A DNA stretch of 64,000 bases from CAZMGV01 sp964565925 (lineage in GTDB: Bacteria > JAGRBM01 > JAHCIT01): contig CAZMGV010000002.1 of NCBI GenBank assembly GCA_964565925.1, positions 342,498 to 406,497 of the forward strand, written 5' to 3'. The position numbers and the translations under genes were made by a program. Under the pieces are notes generated by a model. It saw nothing but the letters and a program-made list of their open reading frames with translations, searched no databases and was not told the origin of the DNA. How positions within the stretch are numbered: position 1 is the first letter of the stretch; each line of letters begins with the position of its first letter. Below are positions 8,531 to 18,089 of the stretch, in pieces.

Positions 8531-9820
8531 TCAATTCACTGCTGCGGCGATTTGTCCACTCATGCGTTCGGCTATGAATTTCTGCCCGGCGGCCTCGAAT
8601 GGCAGCCCTGGGTCAAGCATGCCGGTGAGTCCTTCAAGGACAATGATGGAAAGGAAGATGTTCGTGAGCCTGGGGTCCGTGCGAATGCGGTACCGCCTCA
8701 TGATGTCGAGCAGCTCGACGATGGCCTGGGTGGTCTCGAATTCCTGAATATTCTTTCCGGCATTCCGGTCAATGGAGGCGATCGTGTCGCGCTCAAATGC
8801 TGCGTAGTCGAGTTTCGCCGGGGGCGAAATTGCGCCTTCGAAGATGGCCTTCGCGCAGAGCTTGCCGTTCCGGGTCATCATTCCAATGAAATAATCGGTG
8901 ACGTGCTTGCGCAGCTTCGCATCGCTCTCACTAGTGAGGCCCAGGTCCAGAAGCACGATCTCCCCGCCCTTGCGCACAAAGACGTTCCCCGGATGCATAT
9001 CCGCGTGGACGAAGCCGTCGAGGAGGACCATCTGGAACAGTGCATCAAAGAGAGAGGCTGCAGCCACCGACTTGTCGCTCTGCGGAAGATCGGTTTCCTC
9101 CACGCCCTGCAGGCCATCGATAAACTCCATCACAAGCAGGGCCTCGCTGCACAGTTCATCAATCAGATAGGGGATCTTGATGTGCTTTGCGTTTTTGAAG
9201 TTTCGTTGAAATCGGCGATTATTTTCGGCTTCGATTCGGAAATCGAGTTGTTTGTAGATGGCCTGAGAGAACTCGTTGACCATACTGGGCAGATCGACGG
9301 CGTCAGCACCCGGGATGAGACTCGCGAGCCGAGCAAAGATTCTGAGCACCAGGAGATCGTATTTGACACGCCGAATTTGACCGGGGCGGCGTACTTTTAC
9401 CGCGACTTCTCGACCGTTGCGAAGTCTGGCGCGGTGTACATGCGCCACGCTCGCCGATGCGATCGGTGTCATTTCAAACTCAGAGAATACCTCTTCAATG
9501 GGCTTGTCGTAGGCCTGTTCCACGATCCCTGGTATCAGCTTTGTGTTGAAGGGTGCGACGTTGGAGCGCAGTCGCTTGAGCGCAGTGATAATTTCTGGCG
9601 GGAATACATCTGGGCGCGTGCTCATCACTTGACCGACTTTCACGAAGGTGGCCCCCAGTGCCTCAAACAGGTCGGCCAGAAACTGCCCTGTCAGTTCAGC
9701 CACCGATCCGCCGTAGCCGACAAGACGTCCCACCGTTGCCCTGTAGAGAAACCTTAGGGCATAGAGCACTCCGAAGGTGAAGAGCTCTCCAAGCCGGAAT
9801 ATAAACAGCAAGACTCCCAC
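8531..9820 (-). CDS. UbiB/ABC1 (ADCK-like) atypical kinase
   Basis: 429 residues from a GTG start behind GAGGTTCCGG. The family hallmarks are the KxGQ motif in FVKVGQVMSTRPDVFP, the Ala-rich loop IASASVAHVH replacing the Gly-rich loop, the catalytic HADMHPGNVFV, and the metal motif DLGL in place of DFG. N-terminal hydrophobic stretches suggest membrane association. Members act as ATPases/kinases supporting quinone or lipid metabolism. The role inside a lipid-catabolic cluster is unknown and could involve lipid handling or transport. It lies 10 bp from the epimerase gene. Confidence 0.9.
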   Translation of the reverse strand: MGVLLFIFRLGELFTFGVLYALRFLYRATVGRLVGYGGSVAELTGQFLADLFEALGATFVKVGQVMSTRPDVFPPEIITALKRLRSNVAPFNTKLIPGIVEQAYDKPIEEVFSEFEMTPIASASVAHVHRARLRNGREVAVKVRRPGQIRRVKYDLLVLRIFARLASLIPGADAVDLPSMVNEFSQAIYKQLDFRIEAENNRRFQRNFKNAKHIKIPYLIDELCSEALLVMEFIDGLQGVEETDLPQSDKSVAAASLFDALFQMVLLDGFVHADMHPGNVFVRKGGEIVLLDLGLTSESDAKLRKHVTDYFIGMMTRNGKLCAKAIFEGAISPPAKLDYAAFERDTIASIDRNAGKNIQEFETTQAIVELLDIMRRYRIRTDPRLTNIFLSIIVLEGLTGMLDPGLPFEAAGQKFIAERMSGQIAAAVN

Positions 9821-9830
9821 TTCCGGAACC

Positions 9831-10928
9831 TCAATATTCCCTGGTCAAACCTTCGAGTTCGCGCGCCCCGTACTTCTGGAAGTCCGCAATAAATTTCGGG
9901 TCCTTGATCCGGCCTTCACGAATGAACCAGTCGAAGGCCTTGCAGACGGCCGTCTTCATGGGAGTGAACTCGAGCCCCAGCTCCTTTCGGGCCTTTTCAT
10001 TGCTGAACCGGAAGTTCCGGGCAGTGTAACGAAGCGCTCCGCCCGTGAGCGCAGGCTTCTTCTGTGTCTTCCAGGCCTTCTGTTCGAGGTAGTCCCCGAT
10101 GGGGGCGGCCATCTCCATGATGCCGGGAGAAATGGCGATCGGGCTGTTCTTCCGGCCAACCGCTTCCGCTACGGTCTGCATGAACTCGCTCATCTTGATG
10201 TTTGCGTTGGTCAGGATGTAGCGCTCGCCGTTCTTGCCCTTCTTTTCGGCAAGCAGGTGCCCGCGTGCGACGTCGTCCACGTCCACGACAGACATGTAGT
10301 TGTCCGGCAGGACGCGTGGCATCGATTTGGCCGCCATCAGGAGGAGTTTTCCGGTTGGTGTGGGTCCGATATCCCCTGCGCCATAAGGCATGCCGGGACA
10401 ACAAAAGCTGATGTCGAGACCGTTATTGCAGAAGGTCAGCGCTTCCTGCTCGGAAAGCCACTTCGAACGCGCGTAGTCCATGTTGGTGGACCAGGCGTTA
10501 AACCGCGTCTTCTCATCCGCCATCCCGTCCGGAACCATCCCCAGGGCCACGACGGACGATGTATACACCAGCTTTTCAACGTTATTGCGCAGTGCCTCCC
10601 AGAGGAGGTTCATCGAACCGATGCAGTTCACCTCGAACATGGTCTCCGGCCGCGGCAGCCAATCTGTGTAAATAGCTGCCAGATGGAAAATGCGCGAGCA
10701 CCCTTTGACGGCTCCTTTGAGGGTTTCGCGGGCTGTAAGATTTCCCTCCACAATTTCGACGTCCAGCTCTTTGAGGTTGCGGGTATCTTCTCCCGGGAGG
10801 ATCATGACCCGGACCTCGCGGCCTTCCTTGAGCAGACCGCGGACCACATGAGATCCGATGAAACCGGCCCCGCCAGTCACAAGGGTTTTGCCGGTGATTC
10901 TGGTTCCGCTATTCGTTGCTGTTACCAT
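9831..10928 (-). CDS. NAD-dependent epimerase/dehydratase, 3-beta-hydroxysteroid dehydrogenase-like SDR
   Basis: 365 residues of the extended SDR class. The Rossmann motif GGAGFIGSHVV is near residue 20 and the catalytic Tyr-Lys is in MDYARSKWLSEQ, with the Ser contributed by YTSSVVALG. Its architecture resembles 3-beta-HSD/dihydroflavonol reductases that oxidise or reduce hydroxyls on rings or alkyl chains. The start overlaps the end of the upstream aldehyde dehydrogenase by 20 bp, indicating coupled translation. The fold is sure; substrate identity rests on context only. Confidence 0.87.
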   Translation of the reverse strand: MVTATNSGTRITGKTLVTGGAGFIGSHVVRGLLKEGREVRVMILPGEDTRNLKELDVEIVEGNLTARETLKGAVKGCSRIFHLAAIYTDWLPRPETMFEVNCIGSMNLLWEALRNNVEKLVYTSSVVALGMVPDGMADEKTRFNAWSTNMDYARSKWLSEQEALTFCNNGLDISFCCPGMPYGAGDIGPTPTGKLLLMAAKSMPRVLPDNYMSVVDVDDVARGHLLAEKKGKNGERYILTNANIKMSEFMQTVAEAVGRKNSPIAISPGIMEMAAPIGDYLEQKAWKTQKKPALTGGALRYTARNFRFSNEKARKELGLEFTPMKTAVCKAFDWFIREGRIKDPKFIADFQKYGARELEGLTREY

Positions 10929-12315
10929 ACTGGTGACTCGCCTTCCGTGGCTTCTTTTTTTTGAATGAGGGATACATGAAGTCTGGATCGAAGAAGAAGG
11001 GCTTTTTCAGTACCGCTTTCCGGTGGCTGAATGCCTCGAACGACGCCTTGCCATGATAGGCACCCATCCCGCTGGCTCCCACGCCGCCAAAGGGGAGATT
11101 CGGATTTGCGATCTGCAGGGCCACGTGATTGATACACACGCCGCCCGAGCTCGTTCGGGCAAGCACGTCCTTTTCGACCGATTTATCCTTGGTGAAGAGA
11201 TAAAGCGCCAGGGGCTTGGCGCGCGCGTTGATGAACCGGACTGCGTAACCAACTGATTCCACAGGAAGAACGGGAAGGATTGGCCCGAATATCTCCTCCT
11301 GCATCACGGGTTCATCGCCGCGCACATCGCGCAATATCGTCGGGGCGACGTAACGGCCGGTAACATCCACTTCGCCACCGGCCACGATCCGGCCCGAACC
11401 CAGCAAACCTTTAAGCCGCTCGACGTGGCGTTGGTTCACGATCCTTCCATATGCCTGATTACTCTTCGGCTCGGGTCCGTAAAAATCGGTGAGCGTTTCC
11501 TTGAGAGCGCGTAACAGGTTCTCTTCAACTGCTCTTTCGACCAGCACATAATCCGGAGCAACACAGGTCTGCCCCGCGTTGGCCCACTTGGCGAGAGAAA
11601 TACGCCTGGCAGTGGTCTGAATGTCCGCGCTTTTCTCCACGATGACGGGTGACTTGCCGCCCAGTTCAAGGGTCACGGGAGTCAAGTTCCGGGCGGCCGC
11701 CTGCATGACCCGGCTCCCGATCGCGCCATTGCCCGTGTAAAAGATATGACCAAATTCGAGGTCAAGCAGCTTCTCCGCTACTTCCGGTCCGCCTTCGACA
11801 ACTTCCACGGCGTTTGGATCTACATATTCGTGCAGCTTGGCCGCGAGTAGACTCGACATCGCCGGCGCAAGCTCGGACGGCTTCAGAACCACGCAATTTC
11901 CCGCGGCCAGCGCACCGGCCAAAGGGGTCACGGTCAGGTGAAGCGGATAGTTCCAGGCTCCAAAAATGAGTACAGTGCCCAGCGGCTCGCGGCGAACGAA
12001 GCTGCTGCCAGGCGCAAGCAACAAGGACGTTCCCACTCGCTCGTCGCGCATCCAGCGCCTGAGATTGCGCTTGGCGGCCAAAACCTCCATCGCCGTGGGG
12101 ATAGTTTCACCGGTCGCAGCTGCCTTGTTCTTACTAAGATCCGCTCGGAGCGCGTGCTGAATGGCTTCTCGTTCCTTATACAGAAACTTGAGAAGCCCCG
12201 TCAGCTGCCGCTGGCGCCATTGGTAATCTCGTGTGGAACCTTCGTCGAAATACGACCTAAGCTCGTCGACGATCGGTTCCAATTTCTGATCTGTTAATTG
12301 CACGGGGCACTCCAA
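10909..12315 (-). CDS. Class 3 (ALDH3-like) aldehyde dehydrogenase
   Basis: 468 residues, with the catalytic Glu in LELGGKSP and the nucleophilic Cys in NAGQTCVAPDY. The C-terminus FFFDPDFMYPSFKKKK is the long hydrophobic/basic tail typical of ALDH3/fatty aldehyde and coniferyl aldehyde dehydrogenases. In this cluster it could oxidise the aldehyde formed after P450 hydroxylation. It is the first gene of the leftward operon, divergent from the TetR regulator. A copy of the suspected FadR-type operator lies in the shared intergenic region. Confidence 0.92.
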   Translation of the reverse strand: MECPVQLTDQKLEPIVDELRSYFDEGSTRDYQWRQRQLTGLLKFLYKEREAIQHALRADLSKNKAAATGETIPTAMEVLAAKRNLRRWMRDERVGTSLLLAPGSSFVRREPLGTVLIFGAWNYPLHLTVTPLAGALAAGNCVVLKPSELAPAMSSLLAAKLHEYVDPNAVEVVEGGPEVAEKLLDLEFGHIFYTGNGAIGSRVMQAAARNLTPVTLELGGKSPVIVEKSADIQTTARRISLAKWANAGQTCVAPDYVLVERAVEENLLRALKETLTDFYGPEPKSNQAYGRIVNQRHVERLKGLLGSGRIVAGGEVDVTGRYVAPTILRDVRGDEPVMQEEIFGPILPVLPVESVGYAVRFINARAKPLALYLFTKDKSVEKDVLARTSSGGVCINHVALQIANPNLPFGGVGASGMGAYHGKASFEAFSHRKAVLKKPFFFDPDFMYPSFKKKKPRKASHQYGNSNE

Positions 12316-12401
12316 TGCGCATGGCCTGACTATGGCCGCAGATCGTGCATTAGCGGCACTGACGCAGAGCAGCGTAATATGTAATATCTATCGGATTCAA
12401 T

Positions 12402-12421
12402 ATAATTCTGATACTAGATTT
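12402..12421. promoter_or_regulatory. Weak copy of the 20-bp FadR-type operator
   Basis: ATAATTCTGATACTAGATTT matches the inverted orientation of the perfect site at 22538 at 16 of 20 positions, including an intact GATACTAG core. It lies in the AT-rich divergent region between the aldehyde dehydrogenase and TetR genes. It could equally be a site for the adjacent TetR protein. Confidence 0.45.
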
Positions 12422-12453
12422 TTGAAATGATAAATATAATGTAACATACTGAT

Positions 12454-13062
12454 ATGCCTAGAAGAATTCCACAGCAAAAACGTTCACAACAGAAAGTCGA
12501 CGACATAATCCGACATACCCTTCGGATTATTGAGCGCGAGGGCTATCACCGGGCTACAACGGTAAGAATAGCCAAGGAAGCCGGAATCGGACTGGCCTCG
12601 CTATACGAGTATTTCGAGGACCGCGACGATATTATTCTCGCTGCCCTCGACTTTGAGGCGGCTGAAGTCTGGAAGGCAGTCGAATTGGGCATGCTTAAGA
12701 TTATCGAGCTCGGACCGGTAGACGGATTGCGCCATGCACTCAGTGTGACAATGACCGAAGTCTCCCGCCGCGCCGGCAGCGTAAAAATCCTGTTGAGCAA
12801 TTTCCCAGGGGTGATCAAACACCCGGCGGTAATCAAACTGACCACCCGTCTCGAAGCGACTCTGCGTTTTGTCCTGATCTCATTGGCGGGCGGTCCCAAA
12901 ATCCAGAATCTGGACGCGAAGGCGTTTCTTCTGACGAATACCGTGCTGGGCATTTTCCTGGGAGTTGCGACGGGATTGCCGAAAGGCGTTACCGAAGAAA
13001 TCCTTATCGACGAGATCGTTTCCACGGCACAGAGACTGGTGGGGGTTCAGGGCGCCGCCTGA
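12454..13062 (+). CDS. TetR-family transcriptional regulator
   Basis: 202 residues. The N-terminal helix-turn-helix is clear (TVRIAKEAGIGLASLYEYFEDRDDII, positions ~30-55). The variable C-terminal ligand domain contains hydrophobic helices suited to a lipid or acyl-CoA ligand. It is divergently transcribed from the aldehyde dehydrogenase/epimerase/UbiB operon, the usual arrangement for a local repressor. Its stop is 4 bp from the convergent diguanylate cyclase. Confidence 0.92.
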   Translation: MPRRIPQQKRSQQKVDDIIRHTLRIIEREGYHRATTVRIAKEAGIGLASLYEYFEDRDDIILAALDFEAAEVWKAVELGMLKIIELGPVDGLRHALSVTMTEVSRRAGSVKILLSNFPGVIKHPAVIKLTTRLEATLRFVLISLAGGPKIQNLDAKAFLLTNTVLGIFLGVATGLPKGVTEEILIDEIVSTAQRLVGVQGAA

Positions 13063-13066
13063 ATTT

Positions 13067-14215
13067 TCATTTGTGTCTGCTGATCGAAAGCACCGTCCGG
13101 TTCCGGCCCGTTTCCTTGGCCTGATATAGGGCCCTGTCTGCCTCCTCCAGAATTTCCTCGGCGGAGACCGTATTGGAAGTGGCGATAGAGACCCCCACGC
13201 TGGTGGAAATTTGAGCGATGCCCTTCGCTTTCGTCGGAATCTTTTTGGATTCGATCGCTTGCCGGCATCGCTCGGCGATGAAAAATGCGCTCTCCGCATT
13301 GCATCTCGGGAGAAGGGCCGCGAACTCCTCGCCTCCGAATCTGGCGACAAGATCGCCGTCCCGCAACGTTTCCCTCAAAACGTCCGCTACGACTTGAAGC
13401 ACCAGGTCACCCGTCGCATGCCCGTGGGTGTCGTTGATCTTTTTGAAATAATCCAGATCAAAAATTGCAACGGCAAACGGCTGCTCGTCGGCGCGCTCGG
13501 ATTCACATAGCCGCAGGAGCTGATCCATGAACCGGCGCCGGTTGAAGGCCTTGGTAAGGGGGTCGGTGACGGAAGCGCTTTCGAATCTGCGCTCCCTCTT
13601 GTGCCACCCTCCCAGAAGGGCCCCCAGAAGCCAGATTCCGGCAATGGCGATGGGGCCCGTGGTGATCCAGTGCATGACAAGCCAGATCCCCGATACGCTG
13701 ACGGCATTCCCCGTCAGGGCGGAGAGTAAATCCCTGTAGGGCAGCTCACCTGCTGCAACGAGAGCACTGTAGGCGGTAAAGACACCAAGCATCAGTAGCA
13801 GCGACAGCCAAGCCACAGTCTTCTCAAAAAGTGCGAACAGGATGGCGGCCACCCCCATGATCGAAAGCCAGGTGAGCGAGGAGAACAATCCCATTTCAAT
13901 GAAGATCACCGTATCGAAACCCAGGAGCACGACGAGGGCCAGCGTTCCGTAGGCCCGGTTTTCCGGCCGATGCCGCTGCACCAGATGTCCGATCAGGAAG
14001 AGAAGCAGGCAGACGCCCGATCCCGCTGCCAGAAGCGAGGGAAATCCTCCGAGGTACAGGCTGATCTCCGACCTGTTTTGCCTCAGCAGAAGGGCGGAAA
14101 AACCGAAGATACAGATTCCGATGAGAAAGAACGCGATGTGCCCCAGGAGGATGGCCCGTACCCTGGCCGCCAGCGACCACCTCGCCAATTCACCAAGATG
14201 TTCCTCTAAATTCAT
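13067..14215 (-). CDS. Membrane diguanylate cyclase (6TM + GGDEF)
   Basis: 382 residues. The first ~210 form about six hydrophobic segments of a MASE-like sensor. The GGDEF domain begins at DPLTKAFNRRRFMDQL and carries the active signature ARFGGEEF. A product-inhibition I-site RxxD (RDGD) sits exactly five residues before it, so the enzyme should make c-di-GMP and be feedback-inhibited. It is flanked by catabolic genes with no obvious functional tie, convergent with TetR. Membrane substrate sensing is possible but not shown. Confidence 0.93.
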   Translation of the reverse strand: MNLEEHLGELARWSLAARVRAILLGHIAFFLIGICIFGFSALLLRQNRSEISLYLGGFPSLLAAGSGVCLLLFLIGHLVQRHRPENRAYGTLALVVLLGFDTVIFIEMGLFSSLTWLSIMGVAAILFALFEKTVAWLSLLLMLGVFTAYSALVAAGELPYRDLLSALTGNAVSVSGIWLVMHWITTGPIAIAGIWLLGALLGGWHKRERRFESASVTDPLTKAFNRRRFMDQLLRLCESERADEQPFAVAIFDLDYFKKINDTHGHATGDLVLQVVADVLRETLRDGDLVARFGGEEFAALLPRCNAESAFFIAERCRQAIESKKIPTKAKGIAQISTSVGVSIATSNTVSAEEILEEADRALYQAKETGRNRTVLSISRHK

Positions 14216-14287
14216 GATTTAGATATGCGCGAGACGATACCCAAGCATCTCGCGGGCCTCGACGATGGACCACTCAAGTTGCGTTGG

Positions 14288-15418
14288 TCACGCGATGGCC
14301 TTGCTCTCCTTGAGTGAAGTTATCTCGTCCGCGGAAAAGCCGCAGTTCCGGAGGACTTCGTCGGTTTGGGCGCCCGCCTTGCCGGGCGCTCCCTGAATCG
14401 CACCCGGCGTCCGGGAAAACCGCGGTGCAGGGGCCGGCTGGATGACGCCGCCGATTTCCGTGAAAGTCTTACGGGCGACGTTGTGGGGGTGCTTGGGCGC
14501 CTCATCGAAGCCGAGCACCGGGGCAAAGCACACATCAGTGCCTTCCATGAGCTCACACCACTGCTCGCGGGTCTTCGCCTTGAACACGGCGGCCAGTTTC
14601 TCTTTGAGTACCGGCCATTTCGGGATGTTCATCTGGTTCTTGAAGTCGGGATCGGTTAGCCCGGCCTTCTCCATGAGCAGCGCATAGAACTGGGGCTCGA
14701 TGGAGCCGATGGCTACCCACTTGCCGTCGGCGCACTCGTAGGTTTCGTAAAAGTGCGCACCCGTATCAAGCAGGTTCTTGCCGCGGTGATTGCTCCAGGT
14801 TCCCATGCCGTGAAAGCCGTACATCATGGCCATGAGCAAGGCGGAACCGTCGGTCATGGCGGCGTCAACAACCTGTCCTTTGCCTGACTTCTGCGCTTCA
14901 AGGAGTGCGGCCACGATACCAAGCGCCAGGAGCATTCCGCCGCCACCAAAATCCCCCACCAGATTCAGCGGCGGCACGGGCTTCTCCCCCGCCCGCCCGA
15001 TTGCGTGCAACGCTCCGCTAATTGCGATGTAATTGATATCGTGCCCGGCGGCCTTTTCGAGCGTTCCGTGTTGGCCCCAGCCGGTCATGCGGCCATAGAC
15101 GAGCTTGCCGTTCCTGGCCAGACATATCTCAGGACCCAGACCCAGCTTTTCCATGACGCCGGGACGGAAACCCTCAAAGAGGACGTCACACTTCTCCACG
15201 AGACGCAACACCGTTGCCACCCCGTCGGGATTCTTGAGATCTACCGCAATGGACCGACGGCCACGGCTCAAGACATCAAACTTGTTGCCGCTGCCGCGTG
15301 CACTGGCTCGATCCACGCGGATGACCTCCGCCCCCAGATCGGAGAGAATCATCCCGCAAAAGGGGCCGGGCCCGATGCCGGCGATCTCCAGGATTCGGTA
15401 TCCTTTCAGTGGTCCCAT
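14288..15418 (-). CDS. CaiB/BaiF family CoA-transferase, alpha-methylacyl-CoA racemase-like
   Basis: 376 residues from the ATG behind GGGGAGAC. An alternative ATG at 15448 would overlap the upstream stop as ATGA. Family motifs include DRASARGSGN, LSRGRRSIAVDLKNPDG and the catalytic segment GHDINYIAISGAL, which matches racemases (AMACR/Mcr) better than oxalate-type transferases. Racemisation of the 2-methyl centre lets beta-oxidation proceed on sterol or pristane-type side chains. This fits the SCP-x thiolase and P450s upstream in the cluster. Confidence 0.88.
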   Translation of the reverse strand: MGPLKGYRILEIAGIGPGPFCGMILSDLGAEVIRVDRASARGSGNKFDVLSRGRRSIAVDLKNPDGVATVLRLVEKCDVLFEGFRPGVMEKLGLGPEICLARNGKLVYGRMTGWGQHGTLEKAAGHDINYIAISGALHAIGRAGEKPVPPLNLVGDFGGGGMLLALGIVAALLEAQKSGKGQVVDAAMTDGSALLMAMMYGFHGMGTWSNHRGKNLLDTGAHFYETYECADGKWVAIGSIEPQFYALLMEKAGLTDPDFKNQMNIPKWPVLKEKLAAVFKAKTREQWCELMEGTDVCFAPVLGFDEAPKHPHNVARKTFTEIGGVIQPAPAPRFSRTPGAIQGAPGKAGAQTDEVLRNCGFSADEITSLKESKAIA

Positions 15419-15444
15419 GCTTGTCTCCCCTGTAAACACTGAGG

Positions 15445-16419
15445 TCATGCAGCGAACTGCAGACGCTGGCGGGCGGCTTCATACTCTTTTGCAAGCCGCT
15501 CCACTAATGCCTTTGTACTCGTCACTCTGGTGATGGCGCCGATCCCCTGCCCGGCGCCCCAGATATCCTTCCATACTTTCCCGCCACCCGCTGGTGCCGC
15601 CTTGATCGCGGCCTTCTCTCCGTGGCTCTTTGCCGTCAGAACGGCCGGGTCCATTCCGGACCTCGTAATGGACGGAAGCAGATAGTTCCCGTTCACGCCG
15701 GTGAAGTAATCGGTGTAGACGATGTCACCGGAATCGCACTCAGTGATCATCTTTTTGTATTCTTCATCGGCGTTGGCTTCGTCGGTCGCGATAAATGCCG
15801 AGCCGATGTAGGCGAGATCGGCTCCCATTGCCTGCGCCGCCAGGATCGCACCGCCGGAGGCAATGCTTCCGGAAAGCGCAAGCGGGCCGTCGAACCACGT
15901 CCGGATTTCCTGGATCAGCGCGAAGGGAGAAGTGATGCCGCCGTGCCCACCGGCACCGGCTGCCACGGCGATCAGGCCATCTGCACCTTTTTCAATGGCC
16001 TTTCTTGCGAATTTATTGTTGATCACGTCGTGCATCACCACTCCGCCATAGGAATGAACCGCCTGGTTGACTTCTTCCATGGCCCCGAGGGAAGTGATGA
16101 TAATCGGCACCTTGTATTTCACACATAGCTCAAGGTCTTCCTGCAAACGCTTGTTGGTTTTCGGATTGACGATGAGATTGACGGCATAGGCGGCAGCCTG
16201 TTGATCGGGATTCGCTTCGCCGTGTCTGCCGAGTTCTTCGTTGATTTTAATCAGCCATCGCTCGAATTCCCCATCGCCACGGGCATTCAACGCCGGAAAG
16301 GAACCGATGATACCCGCTTTACATTGTTCAATGACAAGGTCGAGGCCGGAAACGATATACATCGGCGCCCCGATGACGGGGACCTTCAGGTTTTTGCCGA
16401 GGACAGTCGGAAGCTTCAT
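15445..16419 (-). CDS. Nitronate monooxygenase-like FMN protein
   Basis: 324 residues from the ATG behind TGGAGTGC; the longer open frame is a shadow. It is a TIM-barrel FMN protein of the 2-nitropropane dioxygenase family. Visible are GAPMYIVSG, the catalytic His in AAGAGGHGG, and the phosphate-binding AMGADLAYIGSAF. Many members in lipid-catabolic clusters are not true nitronate enzymes but act on acyl-CoAs or enoyl intermediates. It lies in the racemase/crotonase operon. The activity is undecided. Confidence 0.87.
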   Translation of the reverse strand: MKLPTVLGKNLKVPVIGAPMYIVSGLDLVIEQCKAGIIGSFPALNARGDGEFERWLIKINEELGRHGEANPDQQAAAYAVNLIVNPKTNKRLQEDLELCVKYKVPIIITSLGAMEEVNQAVHSYGGVVMHDVINNKFARKAIEKGADGLIAVAAGAGGHGGITSPFALIQEIRTWFDGPLALSGSIASGGAILAAQAMGADLAYIGSAFIATDEANADEEYKKMITECDSGDIVYTDYFTGVNGNYLLPSITRSGMDPAVLTAKSHGEKAAIKAAPAGGGKVWKDIWGAGQGIGAITRVTSTKALVERLAKEYEAARQRLQFAA

Positions 16420-16459
16420 GCGGCACTCCAGTTTCGCAGTCGTCATAAACGCACGGGCA

Positions 16460-17254
16460 TTACTGCCCCTTGAAGACGGGCTTCTCTTTCTTGAAAAGAG
16501 CGCGGATCGCCTCTTTGGCATCCTCGCTCCTTCCGCACCGGTCGACGTAATAGTTTTCGTCCCTTAACTGGGACTCGAGATCGATACCCAGGCCCGCCCT
16601 GCTGACCAGGCGTTTGGTATGGCGCAACGCCAGCGGCGCGCCGGAGGCGATCCTCCTGCAATAATCCAGAAACGCCTCCTCGAACCGCTCTGCTTCCACG
16701 ACCTGACCCACCAGGCCCATCTTGAGCGCCGCCTCGGCGCCGATCTTTTCCTGCTCGAGCAAGAAGCGCATGGCGCGCTCGTGCCCCACGGCCTGCGGGA
16801 GCGTCCACGAGAGACCCGCGTCGGGCGAGAGGCCGGCGCGGGCGTAGCCGGGATTGAAGGTCGCGGCCGAGCTGGCGATGCGCATGTCGGCCAGCAGGGC
16901 CAGGGCCACGCCGCCCCCCACGGCCAATCCGTTGATCCCCGCGACAACCGGCTTGTCGCACTCCACCCGTACGGCAAGGGCCAGGCGCCCAACGAAGCCC
17001 ACGTCGTCGAGTTTGTCGAGCTTGAAGTCGGAAGCTTTACTGTCGCCCAGATCCGCCCCTGCGCAGAACGCACGCCCGGCGCCGGTGATACCGATGACCC
17101 GAACGGTCTCGTCACGCGTGGCGGTTCCGAGTGCCCCGACCAGGGCCTTGATCATCTCCCCATTGATGCCGTTCATCTTCTCGGGTCGGTTGAGCCGCAG
17201 GATCCGCACCCCATCGACGTTCTTTTCCAGCAATACCGGTTCCGGACTCGTCAT
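16460..17254 (-). CDS. Enoyl-CoA hydratase/isomerase
   Basis: 264 residues of the crotonase fold. The oxyanion-hole segments are FCAGADLG and INGLAVGGGVALAL. The catalytic loop reads YARAGLSPDAGLSWTLPQAVG, so an Asp occupies the usual second-acid position and the first Glu is absent. That resembles PaaG-like isomerases. It sits in a same-strand run (acyl-CoA synthetase, SDR, this gene, flavoprotein, racemase) that reads as one pathway operon. Confidence 0.9.
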   Translation of the reverse strand: MTSPEPVLLEKNVDGVRILRLNRPEKMNGINGEMIKALVGALGTATRDETVRVIGITGAGRAFCAGADLGDSKASDFKLDKLDDVGFVGRLALAVRVECDKPVVAGINGLAVGGGVALALLADMRIASSAATFNPGYARAGLSPDAGLSWTLPQAVGHERAMRFLLEQEKIGAEAALKMGLVGQVVEAERFEEAFLDYCRRIASGAPLALRHTKRLVSRAGLGIDLESQLRDENYYVDRCGRSEDAKEAIRALFKKEKPVFKGQ

Positions 17255-17297
17255 GTGGTTTCACCCGCTACTTTCGTTGAATTTCCGGTCCGCCGTT

Positions 17298-18077
17298 TTA
17301 CCGGTTGGCCTGCGCATCATCGATTTTGACAATCGCGCCGGTTACGCACTCGGAGGAGGGTGAGACCAGAAACAGCAGTGTGCTGTCCATCTGAGGCGGG
17401 TAGCATATCCTCTTCCGCGGGTAGTTGGCGGAAATGTCCCCGACGCGCTGAATGAGGCCATCAAGCATCTCCGTGGAGAACGCACCGGGCGCGATGCAAT
17501 TCACGTTGATTCCAAACTTTGCCCACTCAAGGGCCAGCACTTCGGTCATCCGCACCACGCCGGCTTTGGTAATCGAGTAAAGCGAGACGGCGGAATTCGG
17601 GCCTGAGTCAAAGGCCGCGATGGAAGATATATTGACGATCCGGCCTGGAATCTTCTTTTCCATAAGCCGGCGGGCGATCTCGCAGGAGAGAATGAAAGGC
17701 GCCTTGAGGTTCACGTCAATCACGCCGTCGACAAGTTCGTCGGACATCTTGACCGCACGCTGGGCGTCGGGGACACCTGCGTTATTTACGAGAATCGTAA
17801 TGGTACCGAGCTTCTTCTCGGCCTGGTCCACTACTGCGCGGATACTCGTGCGCTTGGACACGTCCATGGCAAACGGCTCACATATCCCACCATCCGCACG
17901 GATTTCCCTGGCCAGGCTTTCCAGCCGATCAACCCTTCGACCGGTCAGCACGACCTTTGCGCCGCACTTGGCCAGCACACGGGCGAAGCGATTCCCCAGC
18001 CCCGAAGTCGTGCCGGTGACCAGAGCGACCTGACCCGTCAGATCCGTTGAAAAATTGGGGGTTGCATAATCAGTCAT
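17298..18077 (-). CDS. Classical short-chain dehydrogenase/reductase
   Basis: 259 residues with the cofactor motif TGTTSGLGNRFA, the NNAG segment, and the catalytic Ser...Tyr-x3-Lys in SSIAAF...LYSITKAG. It probably oxidises a 3-hydroxyacyl-CoA or a ring hydroxyl within the pathway. It starts 12 bp after the acyl-CoA synthetase stop on the same strand. Its substrate cannot be deduced from the sequence. Confidence 0.9.
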   Translation of the reverse strand: MTDYATPNFSTDLTGQVALVTGTTSGLGNRFARVLAKCGAKVVLTGRRVDRLESLAREIRADGGICEPFAMDVSKRTSIRAVVDQAEKKLGTITILVNNAGVPDAQRAVKMSDELVDGVIDVNLKAPFILSCEIARRLMEKKIPGRIVNISSIAAFDSGPNSAVSLYSITKAGVVRMTEVLALEWAKFGINVNCIAPGAFSTEMLDGLIQRVGDISANYPRKRICYPPQMDSTLLFLVSPSSECVTGAIVKIDDAQANR

Positions 18078-18089
18078 TGGGCGATCCTT

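Noticed and set aside
7258..8577. 439-codon open frame on the + strand
   Set aside because: It lies antisense to the SCP-x thiolase, whose catalytic motifs are complete. Long antisense frames are expected in GC-rich genes.
8471..9757. 428-codon open frame on the + strand
   Set aside because: Antisense to the UbiB-type kinase gene, with no recognisable fold.
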